NCBI RefSeq assembly: GCF_001949145.1
Contig: NW_019091364.1
Location: 921,434 to 985,433 of the forward strand
From: Acanthaster planci
Lineage: Eukaryota; Echinodermata; Asteroidea; Valvatida; Acanthasteridae
Reading direction: 5' to 3'
Length of the DNA stretch: 64,000 bases
The position numbers were made by a program, and so were the translations under genes. Position 1 is the stretch's first letter. Every line of letters starts with the position of its first letter. The notes under the pieces are model-generated. The model was not told where the DNA came from, made no database searches, and saw only the letters and a list, made by a program, of their open reading frames with translations. This document shows, piece after piece, positions 11,627 to 26,300 of the stretch.

Positions 11627-14600
11627 CTGCTCAAAGAAAAACCAAAACAGGAAACAAGAAGTTAGCACCGACATCTTCATGGAATTCATGATGCAAATAC
11701 CCCAAACAAATTACTTCATCCGGAGTTATAGTTGATATTCCCTTATGTATAAACACAATTTCACATTTCACAATTGATGACACAGAATCTTGGATTACCA
11801 TGACAACAAGACAAATAAAAGTATCACATTCGGTGCAAGTTCCACAAGACATTTGACGAAACACAGCCACAGACTGGACTTCATTCAATCTAGGATTTGT
11901 TTCTGTTCACCTGATGATACAGCTTTCTTACTCAAGTCAAGTAAAGCACCATCTTTGTTACTTTACTTGCAAAGATCTGCAACCGTACATACCGTGCAAT
12001 AAATAAAGTCCATGTTTAGTCCCGTTTACCAAATGCCTGAAAATCAACCCCAATGACTACCAACACTTCCAGGGAATCATACAGCTTGTCCTGCCAGTTT
12101 TTTGGGGGGGAAAGTGAAAGTATTTATCAAGGACACAATGGACAGCTTGGACCAGTGACTATGCATTTCAAAAATCCAGCTAATCACAAGGTGCCTACTT
12201 AAGTTCCAGCATCAGCCAAAGCACTGAGTGACTAAACAACCCTCAGATCTGCAACACATTATACATAACAATTCAACCAAATGGAGCATTGACCTATAAA
12301 ATGGTATGGTCCCCATAAGCCAGCAAGGGGATCTATTCTATCCCTGAGGAGTAAAGCAATTAATTATGCATAATTGTTGTTCTCCTGATGGTTATGCTGG
12401 TATAGGTCAAGACACTCTACCTTACTTCCTTTCATTACAAGACAGACATCATGAGCAATTAGAGCAGCCCAGGAGAATGTATAATGACCCCCACCTCTAA
12501 TTATCATTGAAATTGACAGTGGAAGGAGAAATACTTCTGCTGAAGAGACAAATGGATAGAGCATTCAGCAAAACCTTTACGAGTAATTTTAAACTTTACG
12601 ATTAGGCATATCTGGGATTCTCCACTATTGTAACGGGTATCTGTGGGGCCTAGTCGTAAATTTCCAACCCCCCCCAAAAAAAAACAACTGAGCATTTCAA
12701 GGGCAGTTTATAGTGATTTGACCTGAATGGGGCATTGTTTAGACAAAACTGAAAATGAACCAAAGCTTTGAGTAGTACCTTCAGAGGTGAAATGCAAAGG
12801 GGCCGACTGTCAAAGACTGAGACACAAAACAAAATTTAGGAGGGACTAATTGAGAAGAAGCAGGTTTTCTATCAGACCAGAAATCAACCAGAGTAAAGGG
12901 GAAGTCAAAGTCCATGTTGATTGGTCATACATGTAGGCCTATACGATCTTCATGACGATAAAGCCATGACTACTTCCAAGTACTGAGATTCTTGTCCATT
13001 TTTGACCCAGTAAAGACTCTTCCCTTCGCCTCAAACTATTAGGACTGCATCCAAGTGCACAACTGGGAGGTACAAAAGAAATATTGGACCCCAAAATTTG
13101 GAGATAAATTTATGGGCGAGGGGACCCCCAGGGGATTTTATTTATTTTCTCTGGAATCATACTCATGTTTTATGACAGACCCCTCACTTCATTTACTTCT
13201 CTGTTTACATTCCTCACCTGAGAACTTCATAAGCCATTGATAATAAGAAAGGCAGGACAAAATACTCTGGAGCCCTACCAAGGTCAACATTTTTTAGAAA
13301 GAAAAAAAAAAGTCCATTATGGGAGGGGAGATTTGTACAGCCAAAGTTTAGCCCATCTGGATCAATATTTTAACAACACCATCTGGAGATAAAACACTTG
13401 TAAAGTAAGCCCTGGGATGAGGCAATGATTAGCTGTGGGGATAGCAACCAGCATTTAAGCAGACACATTAGCAACAATTTATGAGGGTAGCAAATACTTG
13501 ATGGCATAGATGGCCACAAAGAAGTAACACTTTGAATATTTATATATTATCTTTCAGCAATTTGCAAGAGAAATTCTGCACTGGATCCGGATCCAGCATC
13601 CTTTCGTGCATTAGTTGTTCACTTTCTCACCAATTCACCAGCTGAAGTCTGACCAGGACTATCCGCCCTGAGCTGAAGTGTACCCCCAATTGGTGAAAGA
13701 AAGACAGGTGGTTACAAGCGGGCTCTTGCACGCATTCTGCGTGTACGCAAAGACCATACATGCCAGAAAAATTAGTTATGCGCACTCAGCGTGTTCCAGG
13801 TCAAACGGGAATATACGTGTGCGCCTCATGACGCGCCTCTGCGGTGAGTACCAAAAAACATGCCCTCTTTTGTTCCGCTCGGAGTGGATTTGCAAATTGT
13901 TCTGAAATTGAATAATGAGGCGCCTAAGAAAAGAACACGTCTCTTAGGCTTGCCATACGTCTCAAGTGTCTCTAGTTCCATTCTTCCTCAAGCACCAACT
14001 GAATGGACTTTTACTGATCCCTACCATTCTCCATGGACGGCTTTCTGCACCAATGCTTCTTCCAACTTTATGAAACCAAAATCTCCCTTTCCTCTCATTC
14101 AAATCCCAGCCCTGAAACAAAACAGTTACCCAGGTCTCCTCAATGAATAAACTTCCTTTTGGAGTCTTCAAGACCAAAGTTCAAACCACAATGCATTAGT
14201 TAAGTGTCCTGATGATCACATGACAAGATCACCAGTACAAGACCAGGATAATACTATGTCCATAGGCTATGCCTATTATAGTGAAAGAAGCTTTCACCGC
14301 GAGCTTTCAAAACCCGTCAATATTATTTTTAAGTCCATCTGCTGCACTTATATGTAGGCATACAATTAGCCCGATCTTGCGAGTGTCACTTTACAATTTT
14401 AGCTGAATTTATGAGCCCGAATAATAATAACAATAGTCAAACCTGACACTTCAAAGAGTCTGTTATCATCTACATGAAGGGTTGGCTTGTGACAATGTAC
14501 ATTTCTCACCTACTCAAATCAGAAACAAGACATACATGTGCAAAGAGATTTCAGTAGTCCTTGTTTCCCTCCATAACAAGTTGCTACAATTTTTGATGTG

Positions 14601-16545
14601 TCATTCAAAGTGGCAAACACCTTGACTTCCAAGTCATGAATTAGGATAGAACGTGCTATGTTTAATTTCACGGTTCATGTCCACTCACTGAGGAAGATAA
14701 CTTATACCGTGGTTGCGAAGGATAATTCGGTTTTTCTCTCTCTCTCCTTGGGGCATGCCTTAATTTCATACTTCAGTAAGGCAACTCTGGCGAAGGCGCT
14801 ACATCATCCTGCGAGGGCGACACATAACTCGGGCAAGGATTTGGCATTAAAAGAGAAAGATTACGGTTCATTTCCCAATAACAAAGAGCTGACACCAAAA
14901 CCTACTTTGAACTTTAAGTACAGACAACGGAGGGAAAGTTTGAGAAGAAAAGTTACTCAAGAAACTCGAGAGGAATCAAGAAGGGGTTCCATGAGAAGCT
15001 GTCCTCAAATGGAACTCACTCAGTCATACAGTCAGTCCTGGTGAAAAACGTCCACGTGAACAGCTCTCTCACACCAACTGCCCAGTAAATGAATACCTCA
15101 TAGCAAGAGATACAGTGCCTTCTAATGGTCAACTTCTCCATGGATACGAAGACCCACAGCCTCCTCCCAGCTTGGCAAGACCATCTCATTAATTATACCA
15201 CAGCTCTAGGATTACACCAACCTCCCACTGGGGGAGAAAACACCCAAGCCATCTGGGTTAAGATGTCTAGAATATTGACGATTTTTTAATCACCGGGCTC
15301 GCATAATCAACTGGCAGATGGGCTGTGGTTATTGACAAATTACCCCCACAGATATCGATGATCTTCAGCATGATAGATACTGTACAGTCAGACTGGTACA
15401 AAAATAGATCATTTGATGGGTTTAGGTCTGGGTGTATGGTGATACTCTTTCAAGTTCCATATAGGGTTTACAGCCATCTGGAGTAGACATGGAAATAATG
15501 TGCGCATAATGATACAGTGAACTGATGGCAACTGTGTCAACAGCACTAGAAAATAGAATTCTTTCAAGTTAAACAGTGACGGTTGAACAGTAACCCGAGA
15601 GCACGGGAAAAATGCATATTTGAATGAATTTGAATGGGCGGTTTAGTTGTTTAGATGGCTTTAGTTTCAAGAAGGAATAATTATTGGCTAGTTGATGTTA
15701 TGTCTGATGACATATGCTGAGCAGTTTGTACATGTAAGTTAGAATTGTGCATACTGTACATTGCCAGAATATTACTTGTGCACATTGCTTCAAAAAATCT
15801 TCATGCTTATTAAGATACACAGAGAAGACTAACAGAGCTCCCAAAGTAATCCAATAAATGAATTCTACAATTCCAAACAAATAAAGCTCAAAAGATAGAT
15901 CAGTTTTCAGAGCTACATGTAGATGCAATGTGTCAACTCTACGAATCTGATGCAATGGAAAGAACACAACGTCAATTTTTTTCATAAAGTTAGATGTCAA
16001 AAACAGACCACTTCAGGCAGCAACATAACAATGGGAAAACTGTAGAGGAAGTCAGCAGATATTAATAACAAATGCATTTGGCCATGACACATAGGATGTA
16101 CTAGTATTTTGATTTTTGGTATGCACAATGACAAAATATCTGCTGAGTTCAAGAACAAAGTACAGATTTGCAGTGCATGTAATTTGCATCAATTCCTCAT
16201 GCAAAAGACAGCTTCTTCCTATTTCAAATCATGTCAATTTTGTTTCAGTTCCTGAGATGTTACTGGTTAATTGGGGTACAATTGAATTAAAGTAAGGAAA
16301 GTGGGCCACTGAGGGAAAAATTCCCTTCAAAAGTTGAACATTGTGGGGCTCTCAGAACGCTCTTTTACTACTTCCTCTCTTTTCCTCCCCTCAATACGAC
16401 CAAGTCCACATAATCTCAACACTCACGAGGGGTCTGTTACCAAGCATGTCCAGTGACCAAATTTAATCAAAAATAAAAAGCAAAAAACTATCACAAAAAC
16501 CATGACATTTGATAGAGAAGAACAAAATAAAATAAAGAATCATAC
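11627..16545 (-). other. Intron between exon 1b and the shared exon
   Basis: A 4.9-kb intron bounded by GTATGA (donor, 16545 side) and TTTGAGCAG (acceptor, 11627 side). It contains one copy of a dispersed repeat at 13661-13890. Nothing else recognisable was seen. Confidence 0.7.
13661..13890. repeat. Dispersed repeat, copy 1 (about 230 bp)
   Basis: Matches 29896-30108 in the same orientation over its length. Shared blocks include CTTGCACGCATTCTGCGTGT, AAAGACCATACATGCC and GCCCTCTTTTGTTC. CpG-rich for the neighbourhood. No coding capacity; class unknown. Confidence 0.85.
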
Positions 16546-16626
16546 ATGATAGACAAAGACGGTCTGTCCGTGGGGATTGCTGTTATATCCCGGTAACACG
16601 TAGGTAGGCTGTCCGCTGGTCTTCAT
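16546..16626 (-). CDS. RBMS: RBMS homologue, proximal alternative first coding exon (1b)
   Basis: Short first coding exon of 27 codons. It reads MKTSGQPTYVLPGYNSNPHG followed by QTVFVYH and stops at a TATCAT|GTATGA donor in phase 0, which joins in frame to TYPPVRT of the shared exon. The start codon has context TTTACCATGA, with A at -3. A TGA at 16692-16690 lies in the same frame 22 codons upstream with no ATG between, so this ATG is the natural start. The peptide is polar and Tyr/Pro/Asn-containing, with no domain. The family is known to have variable N-termini from alternative promoters. The inference rests on reading frame, splice-site fit and position 4.9 kb upstream of the shared exon; no homologous peptide was compared. 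The 5' limit of the exon is unknown. Confidence 0.75.
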
Positions 16627-16900
16627 GGTAAACAAATTTCTTAGCGTATCCGCAAAGCGTTGACTTGGACCAAGTGTTGAAACAGCTGATCAACACTTCA
16701 GTTTCCACTGATCGTATAACTCCACAGGCTCCTGTGCTGGATGTATGTATGACTCTCTAGTCACTCTAAGAGGCACACCTGCCTTTAACTGCTGACAGGG
16801 AGAGATGAACGGTGTCCAGGTTGTGCAGTTCCACGCAATACCACTGACCAGCAGTTTGCTCAACGCGCAGGGCTAGTCAATTCTGCCCGCTTCGGTGTGT
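16627..16900 (-). promoter_or_regulatory. Inferred 5' leader and promoter-proximal region of exon 1b
   Basis: Sequence immediately upstream of the exon 1b start on the minus strand. It contains the in-frame stop and the leader hairpin. No clear TATA box or initiator stands out, and no strong polypyrimidine tract plus AG directly precedes the ATG, so exon 1b may include its own transcription start. The promoter role is inferred only from the position of the first coding exon. Confidence 0.3.
16672..16698 (-). other. Hairpin in the 5' leader of exon 1b
   Basis: AAGTGTTGA and TCAACACTT form a perfect 9-bp stem around a 9-nt loop, 46 nt upstream of the exon 1b ATG. The in-frame TGA that defines the start lies at the edge of this stem. 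If this stretch is transcribed, the leader could fold here; chance is possible for a 9-bp stem. Confidence 0.5.
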
Positions 16901-17300
16901 GCAAAGCTGAAGTACATTCAGTTTAAAGAGCAACACATTATAACCACTTGTCCCCCAGATCACAGAAATCCACAATCTCTTATTCGTCCAGTCACTACCG
17001 GTGAATTCATTCAACTCCGATGCCTCTTGTGTTGTCCTGGTGTAACTTCAAAAAAAGACCACACCACTTGCAGGATGTGTCACACAATACACTGAATGGC
17101 AACGAGGCCTGGTTCTGCGGTACTGGTCCAAGGGAGAAAGTTTCAGCCTGTCCTCCAGTAAGCTGTGAACATAAATGCCAAAGTGGGATGGGCCAGCACT
17201 GCAACGGTGCCACAGCAGGGCCAATGGGTCTTGTTGGTAAACGCCCCTGAGCTATGTGCGCAAGAAGGGTGCAAGTGGGTGCCACTTGAATGGACAGGTC

Positions 17301-17320
17301 TGTGTGTGTGTGTGTGTGTG
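17301..17320. repeat. (TG)10 microsatellite
   Basis: An uninterrupted run of ten TG dinucleotides, about 675 bp upstream of the exon 1b start codon on the minus strand. Confidence 0.95.
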
Positions 17321-20300
17321 CCCAGCTCACACAATAAACACAAGATGCTCTGGTATGCCAGCTATGCCACGCACTGAATGCAGCCTTGCATGGAGCTGTG
17401 GGTTTGACACTAATGACAACTTAAGTCACTGTGCGGTGTGGTTGTGCAGTACAGCTGTGCAGTACATGTACACTGGATATTGTCCCCACACACAGGAGTG
17501 GGTGACAGAGACCCACCATCTACACAGGCATTGACTAATTGCCTCAGTGGTTGGCTAACATTGGCTGCATAATGCAGGGATGTGGCTACAGCGATATAAT
17601 CATGACATGCGCTCTGAATGCCTGTGTTGATATCATCGTAATCAAATTCAATTTTGATGAACAACTGGCATAGCCGAGGGAACAATTCCACTAGGCTTCA
17701 ACTGGGGAGAAATTGGGAGTGTAACATGGAAGGGGTTGAAAGAAACAAATGAAGGATAGGGAAAAAAAGCATTATTCTCCAACGTCAGAAAAGGAACAAG
17801 ATCTAACAACAATAACTTCTAATTTCTATGGAACCTTTTCCCAACAAAGTGACTGATTTAGGAACTTGCACTAAACATGAGTACAGTATCATTTTGAATA
17901 GAGACCTACATTTTTCAGTTTCTGGTCCATCAGAAACAAGATCTCTTACTTAGCTGGAATCTTGATGTAACTGGCACAGGCCAGGTATGTCATATTCAGA
18001 AGGGATTCAGAACACATGGTGCAATCATTCATGCTGTGGGTAAGTATGTGAAGCATTTGGTCGGATAATAGAACATTAATCAATATCTCAATGGACACTG
18101 AGAATGTTTCCTTTTTTCAATAATTTTTTTGTCAGTCTTGTAATGTTGAGACCCCCAAAAAGAATCCAAGAACTGCAACTCGAGGTTCAAAGTGTGTTTA
18201 ATATAATCTTTACTCCCAAACTGCTCAATAATTCAAATGGTAGGTCCGTCAGTTCTGTTATGTTCAGGTTACCATGGAAACCACTGAAATAGTTCACCCA
18301 GCCAAGTGAGTGAATGGTCAAGTGGAATAAATGACCTTAAAATCTGGAAAAATACTATGATAAATGGAAGTTTGATTCTAAGAACGCCAACAACACACTC
18401 AGGTTAAAGGACTGGAAAACCCCAAACAATTCCTCTACAAAAAGACACAGTCTTTCAACAAAAGATGGCTATAAACCTTGAAGTCATAATCAAACATTCC
18501 TTGGTCTTTTTCTATTTGATAGTTTCTGAAAATAACAGGACACTCCCACTTTCTCCACCAAGCATTCTTGACCCTGGGGCACCCCAAGAATGCCATCATG
18601 TCTACCATTGGGAGGGGAGGCATTTCTGTGATACCTCACTCATAGATTCTAATTGCTGATTGGTCAGACTATTCTGGGGATTGATTATGGGAGTTGCCAT
18701 TGGTTGAGATGTGGACTAGGCCATTCAGAATGGAACAATACCATTGGATAACTCACACTGCAAAGGTCTGCACATGACTAATTAAAGTTTTGCATACTGC
18801 AAACTTTGCTACTAGTGAGTTTTCCAATGGGCATTAGACATATTCTGAAGTTTGTTTTCTGGTGAGTTTTCAAATCTTTTAGACCAAAGCCCATTGGTCA
18901 AATTCTCAGTGTCTATTCCACTGACATAACTGACCATTCACAATGTTCCTTCCATGTATGACGAGTCTACGGTTGTTCTTCTTCTAAGGAAATCACTGAT
19001 TGGTTACAGGATTAACTCACATGACCTTTTGCTGTTACTGCAAACTGGTGCAATACTTGGACCTGGACTATATTATACCTTGCTCAAGTTACATTATTTT
19101 GAAGTCACGGGATCTAACGTGTTATGTAAATCATTTGCAACCCCCATGTGGAGTGTCAAACATGGATGTAATTATCTCTTTCCGAGTGACCTCCTTCAAG
19201 TGATTGCGCTCAACTTTCTGAGCAAGGAGAGACTAATATCACCAGATTTACGCTGTCCTTTGGAATGGAATTTGACATGTTCACAAGGAACCAGAGATAT
19301 GTCAGGGGCTCTTGCCAAGCTTTTGAATCGTGAACAAGCAGCACTGAGATTGAGAGATGAAGGGAGATCCTCAAAGTATTCAGCATAGCGTTAGTAACGA
19401 TAATATTCTTCTGACATTTCAACATTCCTACCTGCTAGCAGTAGTAAGGTATATGAAGCTTAAACTTGCCTAAGGCAGCAAAAACCCAAATGATAAAAAT
19501 CTCCAACTTTCCAAATTTTTTTTCTTGGGGGGGGAGGTCACAAAGCCTGACTTTCTGACAATGAAACACACAGGCTGCAAACAATGCTCTTGGGGACCTG
19601 TTATCATGTTATCACATTTGTCAACTGAAAGTAATATTGTTCCATTTTCACGCCCTTGTTAATTTTGTTACTATGTGTAGACTATCACCTTGAACAGCTC
19701 TTCAAATAGGCCCTCACCTAGTACTTGATTTTAATCACAAGAGGCTAATGTTCCAGTACAACATATTCACAATCGTGAAGACAAGCTGGGTTTGTTTTTT
19801 TTTTGTAGTGGAAAGACCTCTACTCAATAAACCCTACCACACTGTGAGTTTCCTAAACTTGGCCAACAAGGATGGAGAAATCGGCAGTATGAACAACCCC
19901 TATCCATGGCATTCGCATAGTCCATGCCACCCTTACGCTGCATACCAGTGGAATCAAAGACCATGCTGGAATGCTCACAATTCTTTCATTCAAACCCCAC
20001 GAAAGAAAAAAAGAAAGAAGAAAAACCACAGAGGTTTAGTGAAAAGAGGCTGCACAGTTCCCTGGCCCCCTTAATCCTCTGGTCTCCTGTGCCCCATTCA
20101 CTGGGCCAAATCAGTTCTCTCTCCTCCAAAGGAGAGAAAAAAAAAACAAGTAACTCAGCAGCCACTTCAAAAGTGACTTTGCTCTGGACAAAACAGTAGC
20201 CCCATCACACTAACAGAGAGAGAGTAACCTGTTCTCTGGTTCTGTTTAGTAAGTGCATCCAAGGACGAGATCCTTCCTTCTTGGGTCCTTTTATTCAACG

Positions 20301-23300
20301 GTGAGGGAACTCAATGGCTTTGTTGGACACAAGAGAGAGAAGGCTTCAGAATCTCTCAAACAAACCCTTTTTTTTTGTGAGTCCTGAAGACAAGAGGGCC
20401 CCCCCGCTCCTTGGGAATGAGTGGGGGAGGGGAGAACAAAAGTGGATCTTTAGCAAAGCATGCCAGCCGCAGGCTAACAAGCAATGAATAGCTGTGATTT
20501 AAGGACTTAGAAAAGACGCAGATAACTTATAAGCTTTTAATACTGTTTGGGGACCAGGGTGGCCTCAAAAGAGCTGATTTGAGCATGTTATATGTAAAGC
20601 TCGTTAAAACTTTCACAATGTGAAAAGATCTGTAAAATGAAGACTGAAATCAGTGTGCATTTTTACCTTCATGACTTTTTTCAAATGTTACCCTTGACTT
20701 CCCAGATCCTGGAGATTTCCACCAGGAGGCCAATAGAAGGATTCCTCAGAATTCCCCAGCAAGTATAGCACATTAGGAAGGGAATGGGTTTGTTGCCTTT
20801 TAGAAATGACAAGGGCCAAAAAAAGTGGACCAGAGCACAGCAGAGGAAATCGGGGGTTTTCAGGATGGTTCTTGAATCGAGCGACTCTTAAACAAACAAC
20901 AAACCTTGTTTTGTCATATTAAGGAACGTCAATAGTACTTGCCATGTCTGCAGAATGTCCATAACAAAGGTTAGGCATCCATGCCAAAGCTTTGATCTCT
21001 AAGCACTATGGTGTAATCATCTAAAAAGCACAACTATGAAGAGACCCAACAAAAACATTTCAACAAACCTCAGAATTTGCAGTTGCATATGTTTGTTGAC
21101 GGACCTCATTTGCTGAACGTCAACTGTCAAGGAAAAAGTTCTTTAGCTCATTTTTTTTTCTTTTTGGGTTTCAAAGACAGGATTAATATCTGGAATTCCA
21201 AATCCAAAGGAAAGTCAGGATTTAAATTAACTGTAGACATGTTTATATGTGAGTCATTCATGGAGTTAGGTACCAAATAAACCTTTCAGAGAATTTTCCT
21301 AAATCTGTCTGCAGTGCATACCACTGTTATTGGGATTACTCAGATTGCCGGTTGCCTGCTTGGGGCGTGACTTCACTCCAGCCGTTTCTGGGCAACACAC
21401 ACTAGGGAAAAGAATTGATGAAACACTTCCAGAAATGATGTTGGACATGCCTGAAGTGCTGATAACCGCAACTCCGGAACATCCGAGGACGACTTTCCAG
21501 GAATAGGAAGAACTTACAAAATCTATTCCAGGTTAGAATGTGAGCATGTACAGAAAGGCTACCTTGTAGAAAAAATGACGAATGAAATCACTACAAAAAT
21601 AAATTTTCTTTTACATGGACTTTTGGGGAAAAATCCTTTGTAGACATACAGCCTCCTTCACATACAAACCTAATGATAGTGGTAACCTAAATGTAATTTC
21701 TAAAAAAAAAACATAAGCAAGAAAAACAGAATTACAGGTATCAATACATTACAAGTGTTTTTCCAAAAAAAATTCTGCCACACTTTAAAAATGTGTATTA
21801 CATGAAAAAGTCAGTGGGAAATTCAGTATTATTTATGCTCCAAAGAATATTCAAATAAGAGAAACTAAATATAAAATTGTAACTTGATACCAAAAAAAAA
21901 TTAATGAACACGGAAAACAAGAAAAAATCAGAAGAATCCCGATACTCCAGATAATCAGAAATAGATCTCTGCGATGTCACACCAAGATTAATCAGTAACT
22001 GGAAACTGATCCAGAGGACGTGTACATGTTCCAAGACAATCCTGAAGACGTTTAAAAATGCATGATCAGCGGCGAGAAAAGACCAAGTCAGTTTCAGAAG
22101 GCTGTGGTGTAATTCAACGGCCACCTGACAGAAAGATACGACAGGCCCCTGCTCTTTATGCACTCAGTATTTTTTGAGAACATTATGTTATGTTCTCTCA
22201 CTGTATTACGGGATCTTGAAATTTGACACACTTGAAATAATCACATTTCAGATCAAATGAAAAGTTCTACCAAAATATTAGAGTAAAATAAAAAGGGGAA
22301 AAACCTGTCTGGCCAAACCTCAACCTGATGTCCTTCTGAGGGGTACTGGGAATTTGATCAACTGCAAAAGATGGCAGGGGGCATCTGGAATGGCAATCTG
22401 ACCTCCGTAACAGGAACAGACAACTACCTGACAGCTTCTGAGATTTCACTGGTTCTTATTTGTCCTTCCTTGCAATGTGATTGGCTGAGTTCTGGAATAA
22501 CCACAGCTAACTAAGGCATACAGAGCTTATTTTACCCAGAAAAGCATTGGTGGCTTAACCCAAACCTCTGCTAAAAGCAAAATTTGGAATCTTTAAGAGC
22601 ATACTACTTTCTAACGTGAATGAAAACTTGAATGAAGACTAACAAAACAAGCAGCAACCCCGTATATACACCAGAAATGGCACTGAAGTCTGTAGTGAGA
22701 TGGAACACTCCATCAACAGGGCAAATAATTACTTTACAGTACCCAAAGGAAAACGTGCTGGTCACCCAAAACTAAAATTTTGTTCTAGCACAAGAGGGGG
22801 GCCAGTTAAAAAGTATCTCTTACATGTACCATTTTTTTCTTCACAGTACCTTGACATACTTTTTCTGTAGACAGATGTTAAGCCAGAATAACTCCCAAAA
22901 TAATTTGCATACGTGAATTGAGCCAGAGTTCATCCATTTGGGCATTTTGTGCAATCACAGTATTTTTCTTACTCTTAGGAAAAAAATCTGACATCTAAAA
23001 AATAAAAGTTATCGAACTCATTAAACAAGATTTCCTGTCATTCGGCCTTGTCTGATGAGGTTCTCTGTCTCCGGGGATGCAGCAGCTGGGATGATGCCTT
23101 ATCAGCACAAGATGTCATTGCCATGGTAATAGATGTTATCCTTGGCTAAGATGCAGACAGTTGCTCCAGCTTTTATTAGTGTGGGGAAACAATGAGAGAT
23201 GGCTGTGGGCCACCTGAACGTTATTAGGCCATCAATCTGTGGTCTGGTGGCCTGTGTGCAATACATACGAGCCCAGTATCGCTGGCCACTTCTTTCCAAA

Positions 23301-26300
23301 CTCAGGACTACGTAGTTTGGCTATCACTTCAAAACAGGACTGATTTGGCCACCAAATTACTACTAGAATATTCTGGTCAATAGAAAAGCTCTTGTGGCCA
23401 CTTAAACATTGTAGCCGTACTCCATGGCCTCTGCTCTGTTACGGCCTGAGACCAACTCACATAGAAAACGGTAACATGTTAATGTATTTGTCTTTGGGTA
23501 CCACTCAATACTGGCTAGCATCCTGATTGGTTGACATTAAACTGAACATTCAAAAGATTCAACTATATTTGATGCGTGACATTTTTCCCAGGTAACCATT
23601 TACTCTGATGCAAACCGTTTGACCAGCCATGTCAACCAATGAATTCTGGTAAAGCGCCCTCGGCAGACACTGCATCAAGCAGATGCAGATATTTGCAAAT
23701 GCTCAGCCTTCAACATGGATAGGAGTAAACCCATCCAGGTGCTGAAATCAGTAAAATAATCACTTGATTTCAAAGGGCCACCATTCTTTCGCGACACTGA
23801 TTTGATTAAAAATGATGAAACTCTGTGTAGATGAAATGCTATGGAAAAAAAAGAAATAGTTCTAATTATCAACTAAAAGCCCAAGAGAGAGAAAAACAAA
23901 GCATGGCTGGTACTGCACATGAGAAGGATCTAAAAACTGATCCTGTAATGCATCACCTGCACTTTTCCTGCCAACAAACACGGAGGGGGGAGGAGAAAAA
24001 AAGTCGTCTGGCCAAGCGTACGGAACGGGAGACCTAAGTGTACTGCATATTGATCTGCGAGTCATCGCGGCACATATGCAGTGCCTTCATATGTGAATGG
24101 AGAAGAACGTGGACTGGCGAGGGGGGTTCGCCAAAAATCAATGGTTGAAGCATAGAGGAAATTAGCGCGCTGCTGTCTATTAATCTAAGCACTAGATTTG
24201 TATCTGAATACGCTACATGTTTACTTATGGATTTTTTTTCCCCCTTCAGCCCTGGAACCCTGTGGTTTTTTGGAGGCGATTTGTATCAAAGGACTAGTAG
24301 TTTTACATTAACCAGCTGTGAATATTTTGACACTGTTCCGGGTGCTGGGAGCAAATCTGCTGCCTGGCGTGTTAGAAGCTTGTTAAGCTACATGAATAAA
24401 TTTGGCTGAGTTGTTTCTCTCGAGTATTAAATCTCAAGATTAAGGACTCCTTATAATGTTCAATAGAGAAATAAAGTACCATTTTCTAAAACTCAAGAAT
24501 AGATATTACGAAATAGAAAATCCAAAAGGTTTTAAAACTGTTCCCTCAAAGTACAGTACATTTTAAATTTCACATACAGTAGAGTGCACTCTCCAAGGTA
24601 TTCAGATAACCAGACAAAAAGCCAGACATCAAAACAAGAGAGGTGTTCTTTTTTTTCTGCAGAAGGAATTGAGGCATATCAATTTTTAATGCCAAATGAA
24701 TTCCTAAGAGAATTTTTGCAATGAGATTGAATGCAATGAATAGCAAACTTGGTGCGATCAATTTGCGGGCTTGCCATTACTTTCTCTCTTTACAGGTGAC
24801 AAAGAACTTCTGTCATTGTGACAGATCCTATTTGTGGCCAGCGCTGAATAGAAAACTTCACTGTACAATTGCAAAGATGAGATTGAAATAACATGCCTAA
24901 TTTAGCAACTTTTGTTACTTCAGCCCAAATTATAGTCCAACATTTTGCAAGATTGAGGACATTCACTTCAAGCGAACTGTAGAATTTGGTGGATTAGGGA
25001 GGGGGAAACTGGTACTTTTCCTTAGGTTACCATGGAAGATATCAAAGAACAAGTCATCCAAGTTTATTAGGAGACAGGCTGCCTGTATCATGCATATGCC
25101 GGCTAAGATCCCCATTCATTTGCCACTTGCTATGTGCACAAATCTCTAATGTGTTCAACACATTTCATCTCAATAAATATTTCACCTTTAATTGTAAAAA
25201 AAAAAACTTTGCTGAAATTTGCAGCTTTGTGATGTTTCAGAGGGCATTACAATTGATGTAGACAATGTGTAGGTGGCAGAATTACATGTAGCCTTTAAAT
25301 ATCTGTAGGGTAGAAGATGGTTGCAAAGCAGTGATTGCGCAATAACCTTTCGGCCGGTGGCCTATTTGCAGTACTTTGCCAGCTTATTAGTAATATTACC
25401 ATGAAATGAACCCCTTAACCTGTAAAGAATTCATCAAACAGACCTCTAGCTTGTGAGTCATTCTATAGAGTGATGCAGGCTGCTAATCGACACTAGAGGG
25501 CAGGGTACAGGATATGTGGGCATCTAGGAAGTTGAAACCGAAACTGAAAGCATAGAGTGGCATAATTAAGGGTGGGGCACTGTTAGCTACAGTTGCTAAG
25601 CACATAAATGACTCTGGCACTTTTCACCACGGTTGCTAAGCGCTTAAAAACTGTTGTAAATGAAGTCTGAGTGAAAACTGCTGAGAAAAATCCAGGCAGA
25701 CAGAGTGATCACAAGGGTTGAATTGATCCTCCGTGGTGCAGGGATCTCTACTCACATATACAGGCAGCTTTCAAGATAGTTTAAGTTTCAAATTAGTATG
25801 ATCTAGACCTCTTAATTTCATCATTTGATGCATTCAAAAACAAATAAAACAGGTAAATCAAATTTGAAAAAAACGGAAGTCTGATGAGCCCCATCTTTTA
25901 TTTTGAAACAGTCCTGGGAACCATTTTAGACTACAAATTCAAGCAAAGTCTAAAAAAATAAAATATGTGACCTTGTAACTGCTTTTCCAAAATGAAAAGG
26001 CAAACAGTAGGAAGTGTTCCATTTCAAATGACACCTACTTTTCTTGACAGGGAGGATTTGGAGATGGTCCCTGAGCAGATCTGAGAGATTACTCTGATTA
26101 ATGATTGACAGTGGCCCAAATAATCCCTTGATCACTGGTCCATGGGGCACAATTAATCACTTAGGTTCCCCCTTTTCATACTCTAATGTGGCACATTCTC
26201 ACAAAGTTTTCATTTTTTTAAAATCAAGAATAACTGAAACACTTTAGCAGGAAGAGAAACAAGATCACCAAAATCATTTCCCACATGTTCCAGGAGTAAT

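Noticed and set aside
14658-15044. 128-codon plus-strand frame with a basic C-terminal half
   Set aside because: The Arg/Glu-rich end comes from a purine-rich tract; no domain and no splice support.
18954-19388. 144-codon plus-strand frame
   Set aside because: No motif or similarity recognised, and an overlapping frame exists; treated as chance.
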